From positions 1-42,677 of the forward strand of contig JAUCBJ010007469.1 in NCBI GenBank assembly GCA_032718475.1: 42,677 nt of DNA. Reading direction: 5' to 3'. This stretch comes from Nemertoderma westbladi (lineage: Eukaryota; Xenacoelomorpha; Nemertodermatida; Nemertodermatidae). The notes below the pieces were generated by a model that was not told where the DNA came from, ran no database searches, and saw only the letters and a program-made list of their open reading frames with translations. Each line of letters starts with the position of its first letter. The stretch's first letter is position 1. Shown here in pieces: positions 31,134 through 41,302 of this stretch. The position numbers and the translations under genes were made by a program.

Positions 31134-31709
31134 AATTTGTAGGCTGAGCTGTTGTCTGATTGTTGTTAAGTCTGAACGGATTGCAGTGTGTGTAGAGCCT
31201 CTGTCCGATAAAGAACGGTTAGGAAGTAGGGGCAGCCAAAGCTGTAAGGTAAACCCCCATCTAAAGAATAAGTCGTACTACTGGGTTAGAACGCATACTA
31301 CCTAACCATTTCGGAGTCTGCATGTCCTGTAGTTTATTTAGGCTTGAGAGTAGTCTGCCATCGTTTAGTCTGTACTTTGTTTGTGTAGTCTGTACAGGTA
31401 GCGTATAATATTTATTTAGATAATTTGTAGGCTGGATAGTTGTCTGGCTGTTATTTGGTCTGAACGGATTGCAGTGTGTGTAGAGCCTCTGTCCGATAAA
31501 GAACGGTTAGGAAGTAGGGGCAGCCATAGCTGTAAGGTAAACCCCCATCTAAAGAATAAGTCGTACTACTGGGTTAGAACGCATACTACCTAACCATTTC
31601 GGAGTCTGCATGTCCTGTAGTTTATTTAGGCTTGATAGTAGTCTGTCAGTGTTTGGTCTGCATTTTGTTTGAGTAGTTTGTACGCGTAGCGTAATATTTA
31701 TTATTCAGA
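31134..31709 (+). repeat. 288-bp direct tandem duplication in the BEL/Pao leader
   Basis: Copy 1 starts AATTTGTAGGCTGAGCTG at 31134 and copy 2 AATTTGTAGGCTGGATAG at 31422. The middle 150 bp (for example GTCCGATAAAGAACGGTTAG and GGGTTAGAACGCATACTACC) are almost unchanged while the ends have diverged, hinting at selection or conversion of the core. Confidence 0.85.
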
Positions 31710-32640
31710 GTTTATGCGATTATTCGCAACATTCATTCCCCAAGTTTGTTCATACAATAATTGTGTTTGTTATACATACCGTTATAGTTAAACTAACCCC
31801 GGTACTACACGGGCTGCTTGGCGTAGGTAAAGACTGGTGATTTTGTGCACCGATCACTCCAGCAGATGCCGTGGTTCTTTTAGCTGTTCAAGTATATTTA
31901 ACTACTGATTATCTGTTGTATAAGTGCTCGTACCTAATTTAGGGTTTAGTGTACAGTGCTTTCCAAAGGTATTTAGTGTGTAGGCATTATATTTGTGTTG
32001 TAAAGTGGTTGATAGGCACGTTCGATTAGCTCTATTAACTTCTAGGTAGGAACACTCCGTGATACATAACGTAGTACCTATAGCGATACGGCTATAGGTC
32101 GTCAGGCGGTGGTATTTTCCTATCTGGACAACGCAGTGTATTTACTACTACTTATTATTTTCAAATACCGTAGTACCCTGTCTGTTGTAATAACCAGATT
32201 CTAACCCTTTGTTAGGCTGGTTTGTAGACTTCTTGTGAAATTACCCTAAAAATTCGTATTTTGTGTTTTTTGTAAATTTTTGTGTTTATTTAGAGATTGT
32301 AATCTCACCCGAATTGTACGTAATTTGTAGTATTAAGTAACTTAGGTAAATTAGCATTATTTGTTTTAGCGTCCTATAAGTAGCACTTCACTGAAAGCGC
32401 ACCGCTTTGTGTAGTGATTACTCCCCAGAAATAATAACATTTATTTCAAATACTGACAAAACCCATTAAACGGGTATATATATATTGTACATCAAATCTA
32501 ACGATTTATAAATAGTAGGCCTACCATACAACCATTAGGTCTCAATATCAGTTGGACTACTGCTCAAATAACGGTAATAAAGTAAGTAAAGTAACCAAGT
32601 AACCCTAAAATTCAGAAATTCAATTATTTAAAATAATTGA
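31710..32640 (+). other. Leader of the BEL/Pao element, non-coding
   Basis: No ORF or domain is seen. A primer binding site was sought and not found with certainty. Confidence 0.4.
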
Positions 32641-32895
32641 TATACCGGTATTTACGATAGGCCTATTATCTTTATTTCTATAAATTTCGGCTGAAATTAT
32701 ACCGGTACTTGTAATTAATTCTAGTCCAGAATTATATATACTACAAACTGTAAGCTGTATACCGGTATTCCCGATAGGCCTATTATATATTTATATATAT
32801 TTGTGCTAAAATTATACCGGTATTCTGTGATAAACCTAGTCTGTAATAATACTTATATAGTTATATATACTATAAGCATACCGGTATTCTAATAT
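32641..32895 (+). repeat. 117-119-bp tandem repeat with ATACCGGTAT and ATAGGCCTAT palindromes
   Basis: Units begin TATACCGGTATT at 32641 and 32758, and a partial third begins at 32878. Each carries two ATACCGGTA and one ATAGGCCTAT palindrome. It lies directly upstream of the Gag start codon. Confidence 0.75.
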
Positions 32896-33022
32896 ATTAT
32901 ATATATCACGCTACACTGAGTAGCAGTATCGGTAATTAATTACTAGGCTAGCAGTTAATACTGAGTTACTAGACTTGCTCAGACTGTAATATAGCAGTAG
33001 GCATTCAACTGTACACATAAAC

Positions 33023-36000
33023 ATGTCTGATACTAAGCAGAACCTGTCAGACAGTTTATTAGATGTAACTATCTGCGACTCAGATAGAGGCGTAGAACCG
33101 TCTAGTCGTAAGTTCAGTTCACCTCCCACTGTGAGGAAGGTCATCCCTCCTGTAGTAATAACAGAACCTAGGCTGGTCCAACATCGTAGGTCTATCATAG
33201 GCACTCGAGCTCAGGTCAAGCGGGACCAAGAAGCAGCAGAACAGCAACAACCCGCAAGCCAAGAACTTATTTCTCAGCGGCCCAACAGCTCCAGTAGTGA
33301 AGATACTGTAGAGCTGATACCCGAGCGCGGAGCAAAGATGACGGATGCGGTTTATTCGGATCCCCTTCTCATCCTTCCTGCAGCCGTACTCACTAGGTTA
33401 TTGATTGCGGTGGAAGAACACCAGATCGATTGGGCGAGAAGTCAGCGATCAACTAAAGATAGTTATGCGGGATACACGAGGGAAGAACTGAAGTCTATTG
33501 TCGAGTCGCAATGGAACTTCCCCGGACCCGGACTCCCGTTTGATTTATCAGAAGCTGCCTGGGAAGACATACACCGGATGGGAGTAGCCAAAGAAACCAT
33601 AGATCCCGCTGTGTGGAAGAGGTCCGCAGCCGGATACGTACAGGGATTCTTCAGCTCTATGGAGCGAGTAAAAGGACAACTGTTTCAACAACCACAAGGA
33701 CCTCAAGAGCAGGGACAACTGCTTTATCAAGTTAGAGAAAGAATTCTACGGATCAGGCTAATATTATCGGCCTTTGAGGAGGCTTCTAAACGAAGGCAAG
33801 ACACGTCGTTGCAAGTTGCCGTAAAGACTTGGTTTCAAAGGGTGAGTCTCCAGGTTCAAGGAACAGCTCAGTGGAAAGCTCAGCTAGAGGAGCGCTCAAC
33901 CCATGGAGAATCAACAGACGCTACTTTTTCCCAAGTGGAAAGTGAAGCGACGGCAGAGAAGCCGCATAAGAGGGATGCCATTGACATCTATCTGTCAGAC
34001 TATCAACGTTTTTTAGGTGATGAAGAGTTGAGGAGAAGGTTAGATGGACTTAGCCCTAATAGTGAAGGAACTCAGCGTGTGTTGGATGCCATCGATGTGG
34101 AAATGAGGGCTGCGAATCAGGCTAAATTTGATGAACAACTCCGCCTGACACGAGTCCAAGAAGAACAAGTAAAGAAAAAACGTATAGAAGACAGAAAGAA
34201 AGCAGCAGTGGTAGCTGCAGAAGCAGAAAGAAAAGCGGCAGCGGCAGAGGCAGCGGCAGAGGCAAAAGCGGCCGAAGCTGAAAGAAAAGCGGCAGCGGAA
34301 GCGGCAGCGGAAGCGGCAGCGGCAGAAGCAAAAGCGACCGAAGCTGAAAGAAAGGCGGCCGAGGCTGAAAGAAAAGCGGCAGCGGCAGCGGCAGAAGCAA
34401 AAGCGGCCGAAGCTGAAAGAAAGGCGGCTGAGGCTGAAAGAAAGGCGGCAGAGGCAGTGGCAGAAGCCGAACGGAGAGCGACTGAAGAAACCACCCAATT
34501 AGAATTAGAAAACATTCAGGAGAATCAAGACTGCATAAATAAACAGTTAACAGCTAGTAATATGCAGATGATGAATCGATCTACTCCCAAAAGACAGGGA
34601 TATACATCATCTGAGGAAGGCGATACCACAGATACTGAAGGCAAAGGAAATAGATCTCGTCTAAGCAGACGTAGAAGAACATCCCACCGTCAGAAATTGC
34701 CTGATTTGCCTCCAGCTGTTAGAAGGCAACTAAATAACACCAACTTAGGTAGTACAGAACCCACAGACCAAATAATTAAAATAGAAAGACTCCCTACTAT
34801 AGTAGATGAGCCTGAAATAATTAGGCCTGTTCTTGAAATCACCCCTTCGGTGATAGACACACCTGTGCTCCCTGAAGCTACCTCTAAATTCCCTCTGCAC
34901 AGTACTAAGCTATCTGTGCCCAGTAGAACAGCCCATGAGACAGTTCAGGTCCTGGACCCCGAGCGAAATATTCATGATTTGTCGCCCGTTGTCCCTCGTC
35001 CGCCCGCTACAACGTTGGCGACTCCCGCTTCGGCGGTCGAATGGGTGGACGAGAGACGGCGGGGGATGGATCTCCTGCTCGGGCAGATGCAGGAGACTGT
35101 TCAGCAATTCAAGGGCACAGTAAGGGAAAGTAGGCTAGAGTTGCAAGAAGTGCAGCAAAGTATCGCGCTAGAACGCGATAAATTAGTAAATACAAAAAAG
35201 GGTATACCACCACCCTTGGTAACAATATGTCAACCTGTTAGGTCTGAAGTATCTCATGCGCAAGGTGTGGAGCCTACACGCATATATACTGCTAGTGAAG
35301 TAGAAACTCCTATAGTGAACCCTATTAAGAGTAATCATAGACCTGTTGATAATGACATTCCCTATAGACCTGATCATAATCCGAGAAATTTATATACCGA
35401 TAACTCGATATTAAATAACACGATGGCCCAAGAAAGTTTTACGCGTCAAATGGCTAGAACCGAAGCCCGGCAAGCGGTAAAGGTGGGAGAGATCGTCAAG
35501 TTCAATGGAGATGAGATGAAATGGTTACCTTTTAATGAATATTACAAAGATAACATACAGAACTCTGTACTATCTAATGGAGAGAAACTTAGATTCCTCA
35601 TAGAGTGCTTGGAAGGATCTCCCAAGTTAATGGCGTTAAAGTTTATTGGACATCCAGACGGATTAAGACAAGTTTGGGATACACTAAACATCAGGTATGG
35701 TAATAGGAAAAACATAGCTGGGTATTTGTATGCAAAGTTGGTAGCGCCCCGAAAGTTTATTAGCAGCGGGATTATAGAGTTTTCCGATGAAATTCAGGAG
35801 ATCTGCAGACAATTAGATTGGCTAGGTAAGTCTCATGAGTATCAGAGTGCTATGGTTATTAGAGCAGTGGCTTCTACTTTACCGAAGGGTGGAGTAGGTA
35901 CACGCTGGGACAAAAAGGTGTTATACATGATGGAACAACAACAACGAGACCCTACCATGGCTGATCTCATGTCATTCTTGGATAGCGAGGTGAAATTGCA

Positions 36001-38074
36001 GCTCATAAAGCAGTCCAGAGAGAAGACAGCGGAAAGTAAGGTAAGTGAGGAACCCGTTTCTAGGAGAAGGGTAACACCAGTATGTTATACCGACGACGGT
36101 GAAAGCCAAACTTCTCAAGGAGAGGACAGCGGGAAAGACACTGACAGGTCTTATTATGTCAATAAAATGCCTAAAGATCAGGTAAGTAAATCCAAGTCTC
36201 GACCCAATGACAGAAGGGAACCGGTACAAAAAACCCCTCCTACGTCTCCTAAAAGAATTCAGGTGAGAAAGCCCGAGGAAAGAACAAGTGTGCACCACAT
36301 AGCACAGGTTAAAGTAAGTAACATCAAGCCGAAATGTGTGCTGTGCGACGGGCCCCACCGTTTGAATGTGTGTGATAAATTCCTGAGGAAATCACTAAAG
36401 GATAGACGTGAAGTCATGTGGGATAAGCGGTTGTGTTATAATTGCCTCAGACGAGGACACCAACGGCGAACCTGTTACTCCGACGCAAGTTGTGCAAAGT
36501 GCGGCGCAAAACATCATATCTTTTTGCACACGGAATTCGAACGAAACAGCCCGAGTCAGGTAAGTGAGTCCGAACTACATGTCCAATTCAGCGATGTGAA
36601 CGACACTGATCAATCTGAGATGGAAGGATTCTATACGGACGAATTCTCCGACCAAAACGAATCCTGTTACCTAATAAACACCACCGCAGTGTATCGAGCA
36701 CTCGTGCATGAGAAAGACACAGACAGCGACCTTACCTTAACTACTTCTGATCAACAACCATCTTGGAAAGCGCCAACTTCCAATATAGGAATCCGAGAAT
36801 TTCCTGTAGTCCAGTTACGGGTCCACGGACCTCAGAAGAGCTATATAGTGAACGCCCTCCTGGACTCCGGTAGCACAGGAACATTCATCGATAAAGAACT
36901 AGCCGAAGTCATCTTTGCTGGACAACCCAAGTTCCGAACCAAGCTAAACATGTCAGGGATCATGCAGGTTTGGAATTCTACTGTAGCTGCCGACTATTAT
37001 ATAGGTGAGTTGTCCACTCCACAGGATAAACTAGGAGAATACAGTATAAGGTCAGTCAAAATGGTGGCAATAAAGAACTTCGCTACCACCCAAGTGGAAC
37101 CTTATAATTGGGACGAAGATGATCATGCCCAACAACTTAACATCCCTAGATTCGACACCGATTATCCTGGAGTACAAATATTAATCGGTCAAAACGCGCA
37201 TGAGGCGCTGGAGACATTGGAGAAACGACCTGCTCAACCGCAACCACTTCAGACCTATGCGGTAAGAACTAGAGTAGGTTGGTACCTTACTGGACCTTCC
37301 CGAAGAACGCTCAGAGAAAGACTGCTTCAAGATCGCGTCTGCCAGGTGAGTGAATGGGAAGATGATACTAGTGAGGGAGACGACCCAACTGAGGGAACAC
37401 CACACTCCTCAGATAATGACAATCTTAACTCCAATGTAGATCAATGGAGATATTGCCCCAAGACGATGAATATAGCCGACATCGCTTCCAGAGGAGCAAC
37501 TCCTCAAGAACTGACAGATACTCCAGACCGGCTAGGTGAACCCGACTTCCTGAGTAAGGAGGATGAATGGCCTCCCCATCTTACTCCGACTGAGATTAGA
37601 CCAGCCAAGGGAGCGGAGAAAGTCAAACCTAAAACCCGGACGGGTGGATCGGAGTTATTTGAACCCGGGATAGATCTGTCGGTATTACATATTGCCAGGG
37701 ACGACGCCGTTGATCTGGACCTCCCCACCGCGAGTGGATCCTTCATGAAGATCAGAGAGAGCGATTGGAGCTCTGGAACATCAGACGTCTCGCAGGGACT
37801 CTCACCTCTCCTGCAGGGAGCGACGGACCGCTATAGCTCCTGGAATTGGCTTTGTAAGGCCGTCGTGTACTTAGAGCGATGTTTCTATCGTCACTATTCC
37901 AGGACGAAGAGGAAACCTGGAATTGTATTCGGGATGCAGCGACTCAATCACCCAGTCGGTCGTTTGTGTTTACCGGAAGGGAATGGAGGACTCTCCGGAA
38001 ACTGTGGAAGGCAAGATTCTCTTCCCACGACCACCTCCCTAATCCTTCAAACATCTAGGGACTCCATAACGTAA
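33023..38074 (+). CDS. BEL/Pao Gag-protease polyprotein lacking RT, RNase H core and integrase
   Basis: An uninterrupted 1683-codon frame. Residues 1-390 are unassigned. Residues 392-482 are an Ala/Glu/Lys-rich repeat of AEAERKAA units, a predicted coiled coil. A DUF1759-like Gag domain spans about 820-995 (VKFNGDEMKWLPF, LSNGEKLRFLIECLEG). Cys/His knuckles run from about 1105 to 1165 (CVLCDGPHRLNVC, CYNCLRRGHQRRTC, CAKCGAKHH). The aspartic protease (DUF1758 type) has its active site at about 1280 (LLDSGSTGTFID) and continues to TRVGWYLTGP. After an acidic linker (about 1440-1470) the frame enters WRYCPKTMNIADIASRGA, which in intact elements lies after RNase H, and then RYSSWNWLCKAVVYLERCF, the pre-integrase region. 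RT, RNase H core and integrase are therefore deleted in frame. Capsid assembly and maturation may still work, but polymerase must be supplied in trans (inference). Confidence 0.85.
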   Translation: MSDTKQNLSDSLLDVTICDSDRGVEPSSRKFSSPPTVRKVIPPVVITEPRLVQHRRSIIGTRAQVKRDQEAAEQQQPASQELISQRPNSSSSEDTVELIPERGAKMTDAVYSDPLLILPAAVLTRLLIAVEEHQIDWARSQRSTKDSYAGYTREELKSIVESQWNFPGPGLPFDLSEAAWEDIHRMGVAKETIDPAVWKRSAAGYVQGFFSSMERVKGQLFQQPQGPQEQGQLLYQVRERILRIRLILSAFEEASKRRQDTSLQVAVKTWFQRVSLQVQGTAQWKAQLEERSTHGESTDATFSQVESEATAEKPHKRDAIDIYLSDYQRFLGDEELRRRLDGLSPNSEGTQRVLDAIDVEMRAANQAKFDEQLRLTRVQEEQVKKKRIEDRKKAAVVAAEAERKAAAAEAAAEAKAAEAERKAAAEAAAEAAAAEAKATEAERKAAEAERKAAAAAAEAKAAEAERKAAEAERKAAEAVAEAERRATEETTQLELENIQENQDCINKQLTASNMQMMNRSTPKRQGYTSSEEGDTTDTEGKGNRSRLSRRRRTSHRQKLPDLPPAVRRQLNNTNLGSTEPTDQIIKIERLPTIVDEPEIIRPVLEITPSVIDTPVLPEATSKFPLHSTKLSVPSRTAHETVQVLDPERNIHDLSPVVPRPPATTLATPASAVEWVDERRRGMDLLLGQMQETVQQFKGTVRESRLELQEVQQSIALERDKLVNTKKGIPPPLVTICQPVRSEVSHAQGVEPTRIYTASEVETPIVNPIKSNHRPVDNDIPYRPDHNPRNLYTDNSILNNTMAQESFTRQMARTEARQAVKVGEIVKFNGDEMKWLPFNEYYKDNIQNSVLSNGEKLRFLIECLEGSPKLMALKFIGHPDGLRQVWDTLNIRYGNRKNIAGYLYAKLVAPRKFISSGIIEFSDEIQEICRQLDWLGKSHEYQSAMVIRAVASTLPKGGVGTRWDKKVLYMMEQQQRDPTMADLMSFLDSEVKLQLIKQSREKTAESKVSEEPVSRRRVTPVCYTDDGESQTSQGEDSGKDTDRSYYVNKMPKDQVSKSKSRPNDRREPVQKTPPTSPKRIQVRKPEERTSVHHIAQVKVSNIKPKCVLCDGPHRLNVCDKFLRKSLKDRREVMWDKRLCYNCLRRGHQRRTCYSDASCAKCGAKHHIFLHTEFERNSPSQVSESELHVQFSDVNDTDQSEMEGFYTDEFSDQNESCYLINTTAVYRALVHEKDTDSDLTLTTSDQQPSWKAPTSNIGIREFPVVQLRVHGPQKSYIVNALLDSGSTGTFIDKELAEVIFAGQPKFRTKLNMSGIMQVWNSTVAADYYIGELSTPQDKLGEYSIRSVKMVAIKNFATTQVEPYNWDEDDHAQQLNIPRFDTDYPGVQILIGQNAHEALETLEKRPAQPQPLQTYAVRTRVGWYLTGPSRRTLRERLLQDRVCQVSEWEDDTSEGDDPTEGTPHSSDNDNLNSNVDQWRYCPKTMNIADIASRGATPQELTDTPDRLGEPDFLSKEDEWPPHLTPTEIRPAKGAEKVKPKTRTGGSELFEPGIDLSVLHIARDDAVDLDLPTASGSFMKIRESDWSSGTSDVSQGLSPLLQGATDRYSSWNWLCKAVVYLERCFYRHYSRTKRKPGIVFGMQRLNHPVGRLCLPEGNGGLSGNCGRQDSLPTTTSLILQTSRDSIT

Positions 38075-38590
38075 CAACATATGGAGTGGGTGTGTGACTC
38101 TATTATTTTATATTATTTTATTATTTTTATATTTATGTATGTATTACTATGTAATTTTATTATAATCGTTTTATTTAATTTAGTAGAATCTTATTTAGCG
38201 ATTATTTAGTAGAATAGTGCAATATATTCGTGTTTATTGCGTACGTAATTACTTATATTATATTTAGTGCGACGGCGAGAAATAATTCTTTTCCTCCTTC
38301 CTTACTGTCCGTATTACATTACAAATACGTAACTACAGTAAGATGAAATGTCCGTACTTATTAAAGTACAATAAAGCCACTACTATATTCAAGTATTATT
38401 GGTAGGCAGAGTATTAGGAATGCAAAGTTCAGATCCTCGTGTCTCGGCTAAACCAAGCTCTGGGTAGACCTTGGAAACGACTTGCCTCTTCACACTGACA
38501 TTGCTTCGTGCGATATTGCTCTCATACCGTATATTAAATAATACATATAGTAGCGTGATGTCCCTTTAACAGTAGCGTATAACGCAAAAT
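38075..38590 (+). other. AT-rich non-coding segment after the Gag-protease ORF
   Basis: No domain is recognised. A purine-rich GGAGTGGG followed by TGTGTGAC at 38083-38097 resembles a polypurine tract/LTR border, but no partner copy exists upstream. Confidence 0.4.
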
Positions 38591-38950
38591 AAATCTGTTA
38601 AACCTTTTGACCATCTGTAATTCTAGTCGATTAAGATATCGCGGCACCCACCGATATACTTGAAAGACAAAATTCTAGAATCAGTGGTTAACGTCCCCAG
38701 ACAAGTTCTGGAATAAATCGGTGCCCATCTCAAATATTAATTATTTAATATTTGCAAATCTAATAAATCAAAATCTGTAAAATTCAGATCCTTCAACAAT
38801 TCTAGTCAATTAAGATATCGTAGCATTTACCGATATTCTTAAAAAGACAATTGTCATAGAATTAAGGATCTTGTGTCCCCAGACATGTTCTAGAATCAAA
38901 ATATGTCAATTTAATTATCAAATAATAAAATTTCAGGGAATAAATTTAAA
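38591..38950 (+). repeat. Diverged 180-bp tandem duplication inside the BEL/Pao element
   Basis: Copy 1 (AAATCTGTTA at 38591, AATTCTAGTCGATTAAGATA at 38619) and copy 2 (AAATCTGTAA at 38771, AATTCTAGTCAATTAAGATA at 38798) share order, including GTCCCCAGACAAGTTCT. They have clearly diverged, unlike the 1355-bp duplication further right. Confidence 0.65.
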
Positions 38951-39890
38951 TTCATGCCTTTTAATGAATTTAATAAATTGCCATTTTTACGCAATTTATA
39001 ACATTCCCAAAATTCCATTAATTAATAGATCAAGGGAGCGGAGATTTATCTTATTATGCGTATGAGTGTGCGAAAGTCTCCCAAACATAGTCAATAGCCG
39101 ATAAAATTCATAAAGTCATGTATAAAACAGGACATTGACCATTAAAGAATTACTATTAAATAACATCCCAGATCTGTATGCATTGGAATTACCCTAATTC
39201 TACCGCTAGCTTTGCATAATGTCACCATAGCAACAACCACGCTAGAATTAGAATTGAGTTAAAAGAACAATAGAAAGCTTGTCCCATTGAATAGCATAGG
39301 GAATAAATAGTGCACTGCTAGTATCCAAGGATACATAATAATACAGTGACATTCTGGAAGGCATTGACTAACGGACAAATGGCCCGAGTGTGTGTAATTT
39401 GTGACAAGTTGTGTGTGTGGTATTTGTGAGTTTATAGGCGAATGTTACTACTAAGGTGTGTTTACAGTAGCGAGTCGCAATTGTGAAAGTAACCCTAACT
39501 CTCCAGTAAGAACCTGAGGTGTATCTAAGCCTTTGGGACGGACAGTCGAGTGACTTGTGCCGGTTGTCGTTGTCGTTGTGCGGCTACGTCGTTGGCGAAA
39601 GTACAGCGGCGACGACACATCGGCGCTGAGGATCTCGCACTGTCCGGGGGCTGATTGGGGTAGGCAGCGACGCTCGCTAGCCTAAATATAAGCTCATTAT
39701 AATATTAATAAACTCATATATAGCAGATATGACGGAGTTGATAGAAGATGGTCTTGGTATCAGGGAGCGATATACTCTACTTTCAAGCGTTTGTTGATAG
39801 CTTGATACGCGGTGATACTAGTCCAACTACTACGAAGGATGATGGTCGTTATATCGAACCTACGATTTCCTGGAAGTAACTTACGCGTGA
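38951..39890 (+). other. Non-coding 3' region of the BEL/Pao element
   Basis: No gene is recognised. The part from about 39480 to 39680 is notably richer in CG dinucleotides (gtcgttgtcgttgtgcggct) than the rest. Confidence 0.4.
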
Positions 39891-39891
39891 A

Positions 39892-40134
39892 TTGGACTAT
39901 GGAAAATTCACCGCTCGCTACACGCATTGTAATGGTACGTATATGGACTTCTTAACCATTGGCCATTCTATCGATTTACACGATACGGACTATGTCGAAC
40001 ATATCCTACCCAGAGGAGTCGAAACGATAAACCAAAATTCTAATGCGAAAATCCTATTCGAAATCGACTCGAAAGAAAAGACATTAAAGAAACAAATAAA
40101 CGCGGTAACTCCAACATATATTTGGAATTCTTGA
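39892..40134 (+). other. Short open frame of unknown function in the 3' region
   Basis: 80 codons with a charged composition (HSIDLHDTDYVEHILPRGVE, DSKEKTLKKQI). No family is recognised. The duplicated copy (from 41303) lacks its first 19 codons because the repeat begins inside it. It may be a relic of an accessory ORF. Confidence 0.3.
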
Positions 40135-41302
40135 TAGAAGCCTTGTAACAACAAATAAATATCATCCGCGTTTCCCCTACCAGACGTGCGTCTTTGGTAT
40201 TATTACGATAAATGCCCTAGACCCAGCAAATAAACGGAAAGACATAAACATCCACGGAAACGTTGTGTTAAACACAGTTGTGCTCGTTATATTTACTGGA
40301 GTTTCGAGCGAAACTTGTTTGACGTATCACCTATGCTCACTCGGCTCGAACGATCCTGGAGTAAACCTACGATCAGAGTCCCGGAATACTCGGTCAAACC
40401 TCCTCATTCCTTAGTTGGACCTCAGACCTGCGATCCTGGTGGTGTTGCGGATCCTCGCGGACTGTATTCACTGTTCAAAGATCTAGTGCTACCCTAACAA
40501 TTAATCGGTAACACTCCGACAGTGATTTCTAGCTAGCCGCCCATCTTACCTAGCCGGATTGTGACGCGGACACCTAATATCACTATCCAACCGTATGGTC
40601 GTCCCCGTTTAACGCGATACAACCCTTCATCAAGGTGAAGGAGAACGTTGTGCGAAACGAATTAAACGCTATTCTACAAAGATCAAAAAGAAACCTGCGT
40701 TTGTTCAGATAAACGTAAGTTATAACAGTAAGTCCAATCGATAAACGAATTGGCCTTATCTCAGTTCGATTGGGAAATCTCGAATCTCTAAGAAGATATC
40801 AAGCTTAGAAAACCCTATTCTCTGCGAGAGTTTTGGACAAACGTATCCCATGACAAGCGGAGGAAAATCAGCTCGAGGAGAAGCATATCGAAATGGACGA
40901 GACACCGACCGTAAACCCAAACCTTCTAATGCAATTGTATTGCACCCTTTACCCAGGAGTTATAGCCTTTCTAGTAAAGTGGCTCGCCCCAAAGAGAAAA
41001 GGACTCTTGCTGGCCTCGGGAAACTGCGTGAACGCCGTCCGCGCAAGAAAAACTAACTGTTTAGAGTATCTTTATGTTTTAGAAACTGTGATTTTTATAT
41101 TTTATAGACTGAAAATCCCATTTTCTGGGAGCGGTGTAAAAGCTTTTGCTGAATTGCCCGGTTATTTTTCCTTATTTTTCCCGTAAAATACTCTGTAGTT
41201 GGTTTAATAGGCGTAAGAGGCCGTATTATTGCTGTATCGGTGTTTTTAGAGGATCTAAGAGCTATTTCTTCCGTATGTGTACTGTGGAAGGCATAGTTGA
41301 TG
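39948..41302 (+). repeat. 1355-bp direct tandem duplication, copy 1, including an LTR fragment
   Basis: Starts CTTCTTAACCATTGGCC at 39948 and is followed by copy 2 from 41303. Copy 1 contains 1187 bp of internal sequence, the polypurine tract CTGGGAGCGG (41125-41134) and the first 168 bp of the LTR (41135-41302). Only two base differences from copy 2 were noticed (positions 40065 and 40910 against 41420 and 42265), so it is very recent. It holds repeated small ORFs at 40315-40497, 40850-41056 and 40893-41186, whose function is unknown. Confidence 0.92.
41135..41302 (+). repeat. Embedded 168-bp LTR fragment
   Basis: Identical by eye to the first 168 bp of the 5' and 3' LTRs, then breaks off into internal sequence at 41303. 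It is preceded by the same polypurine tract as the true 3' LTR. Confidence 0.9.

Noticed and set aside
31134-31709. The 288-bp direct repeats as a pair of LTRs
   Set aside because: They are adjacent with no internal region. The true LTR start is defined by the match between 29650 and 42490.
34040-34515. Overlapping minus-strand open frames rich in Leu/Ala/Ser
   Set aside because: They are antisense shadows of the Ala/Glu/Lys repeat in the Gag ORF.
38083-38110. GGAGTGGG followed by TGTGTGAC as the start of a 3' LTR
   Set aside because: No second copy of this sequence exists upstream. The LTR match at 42490 has both a polypurine tract and a partner.
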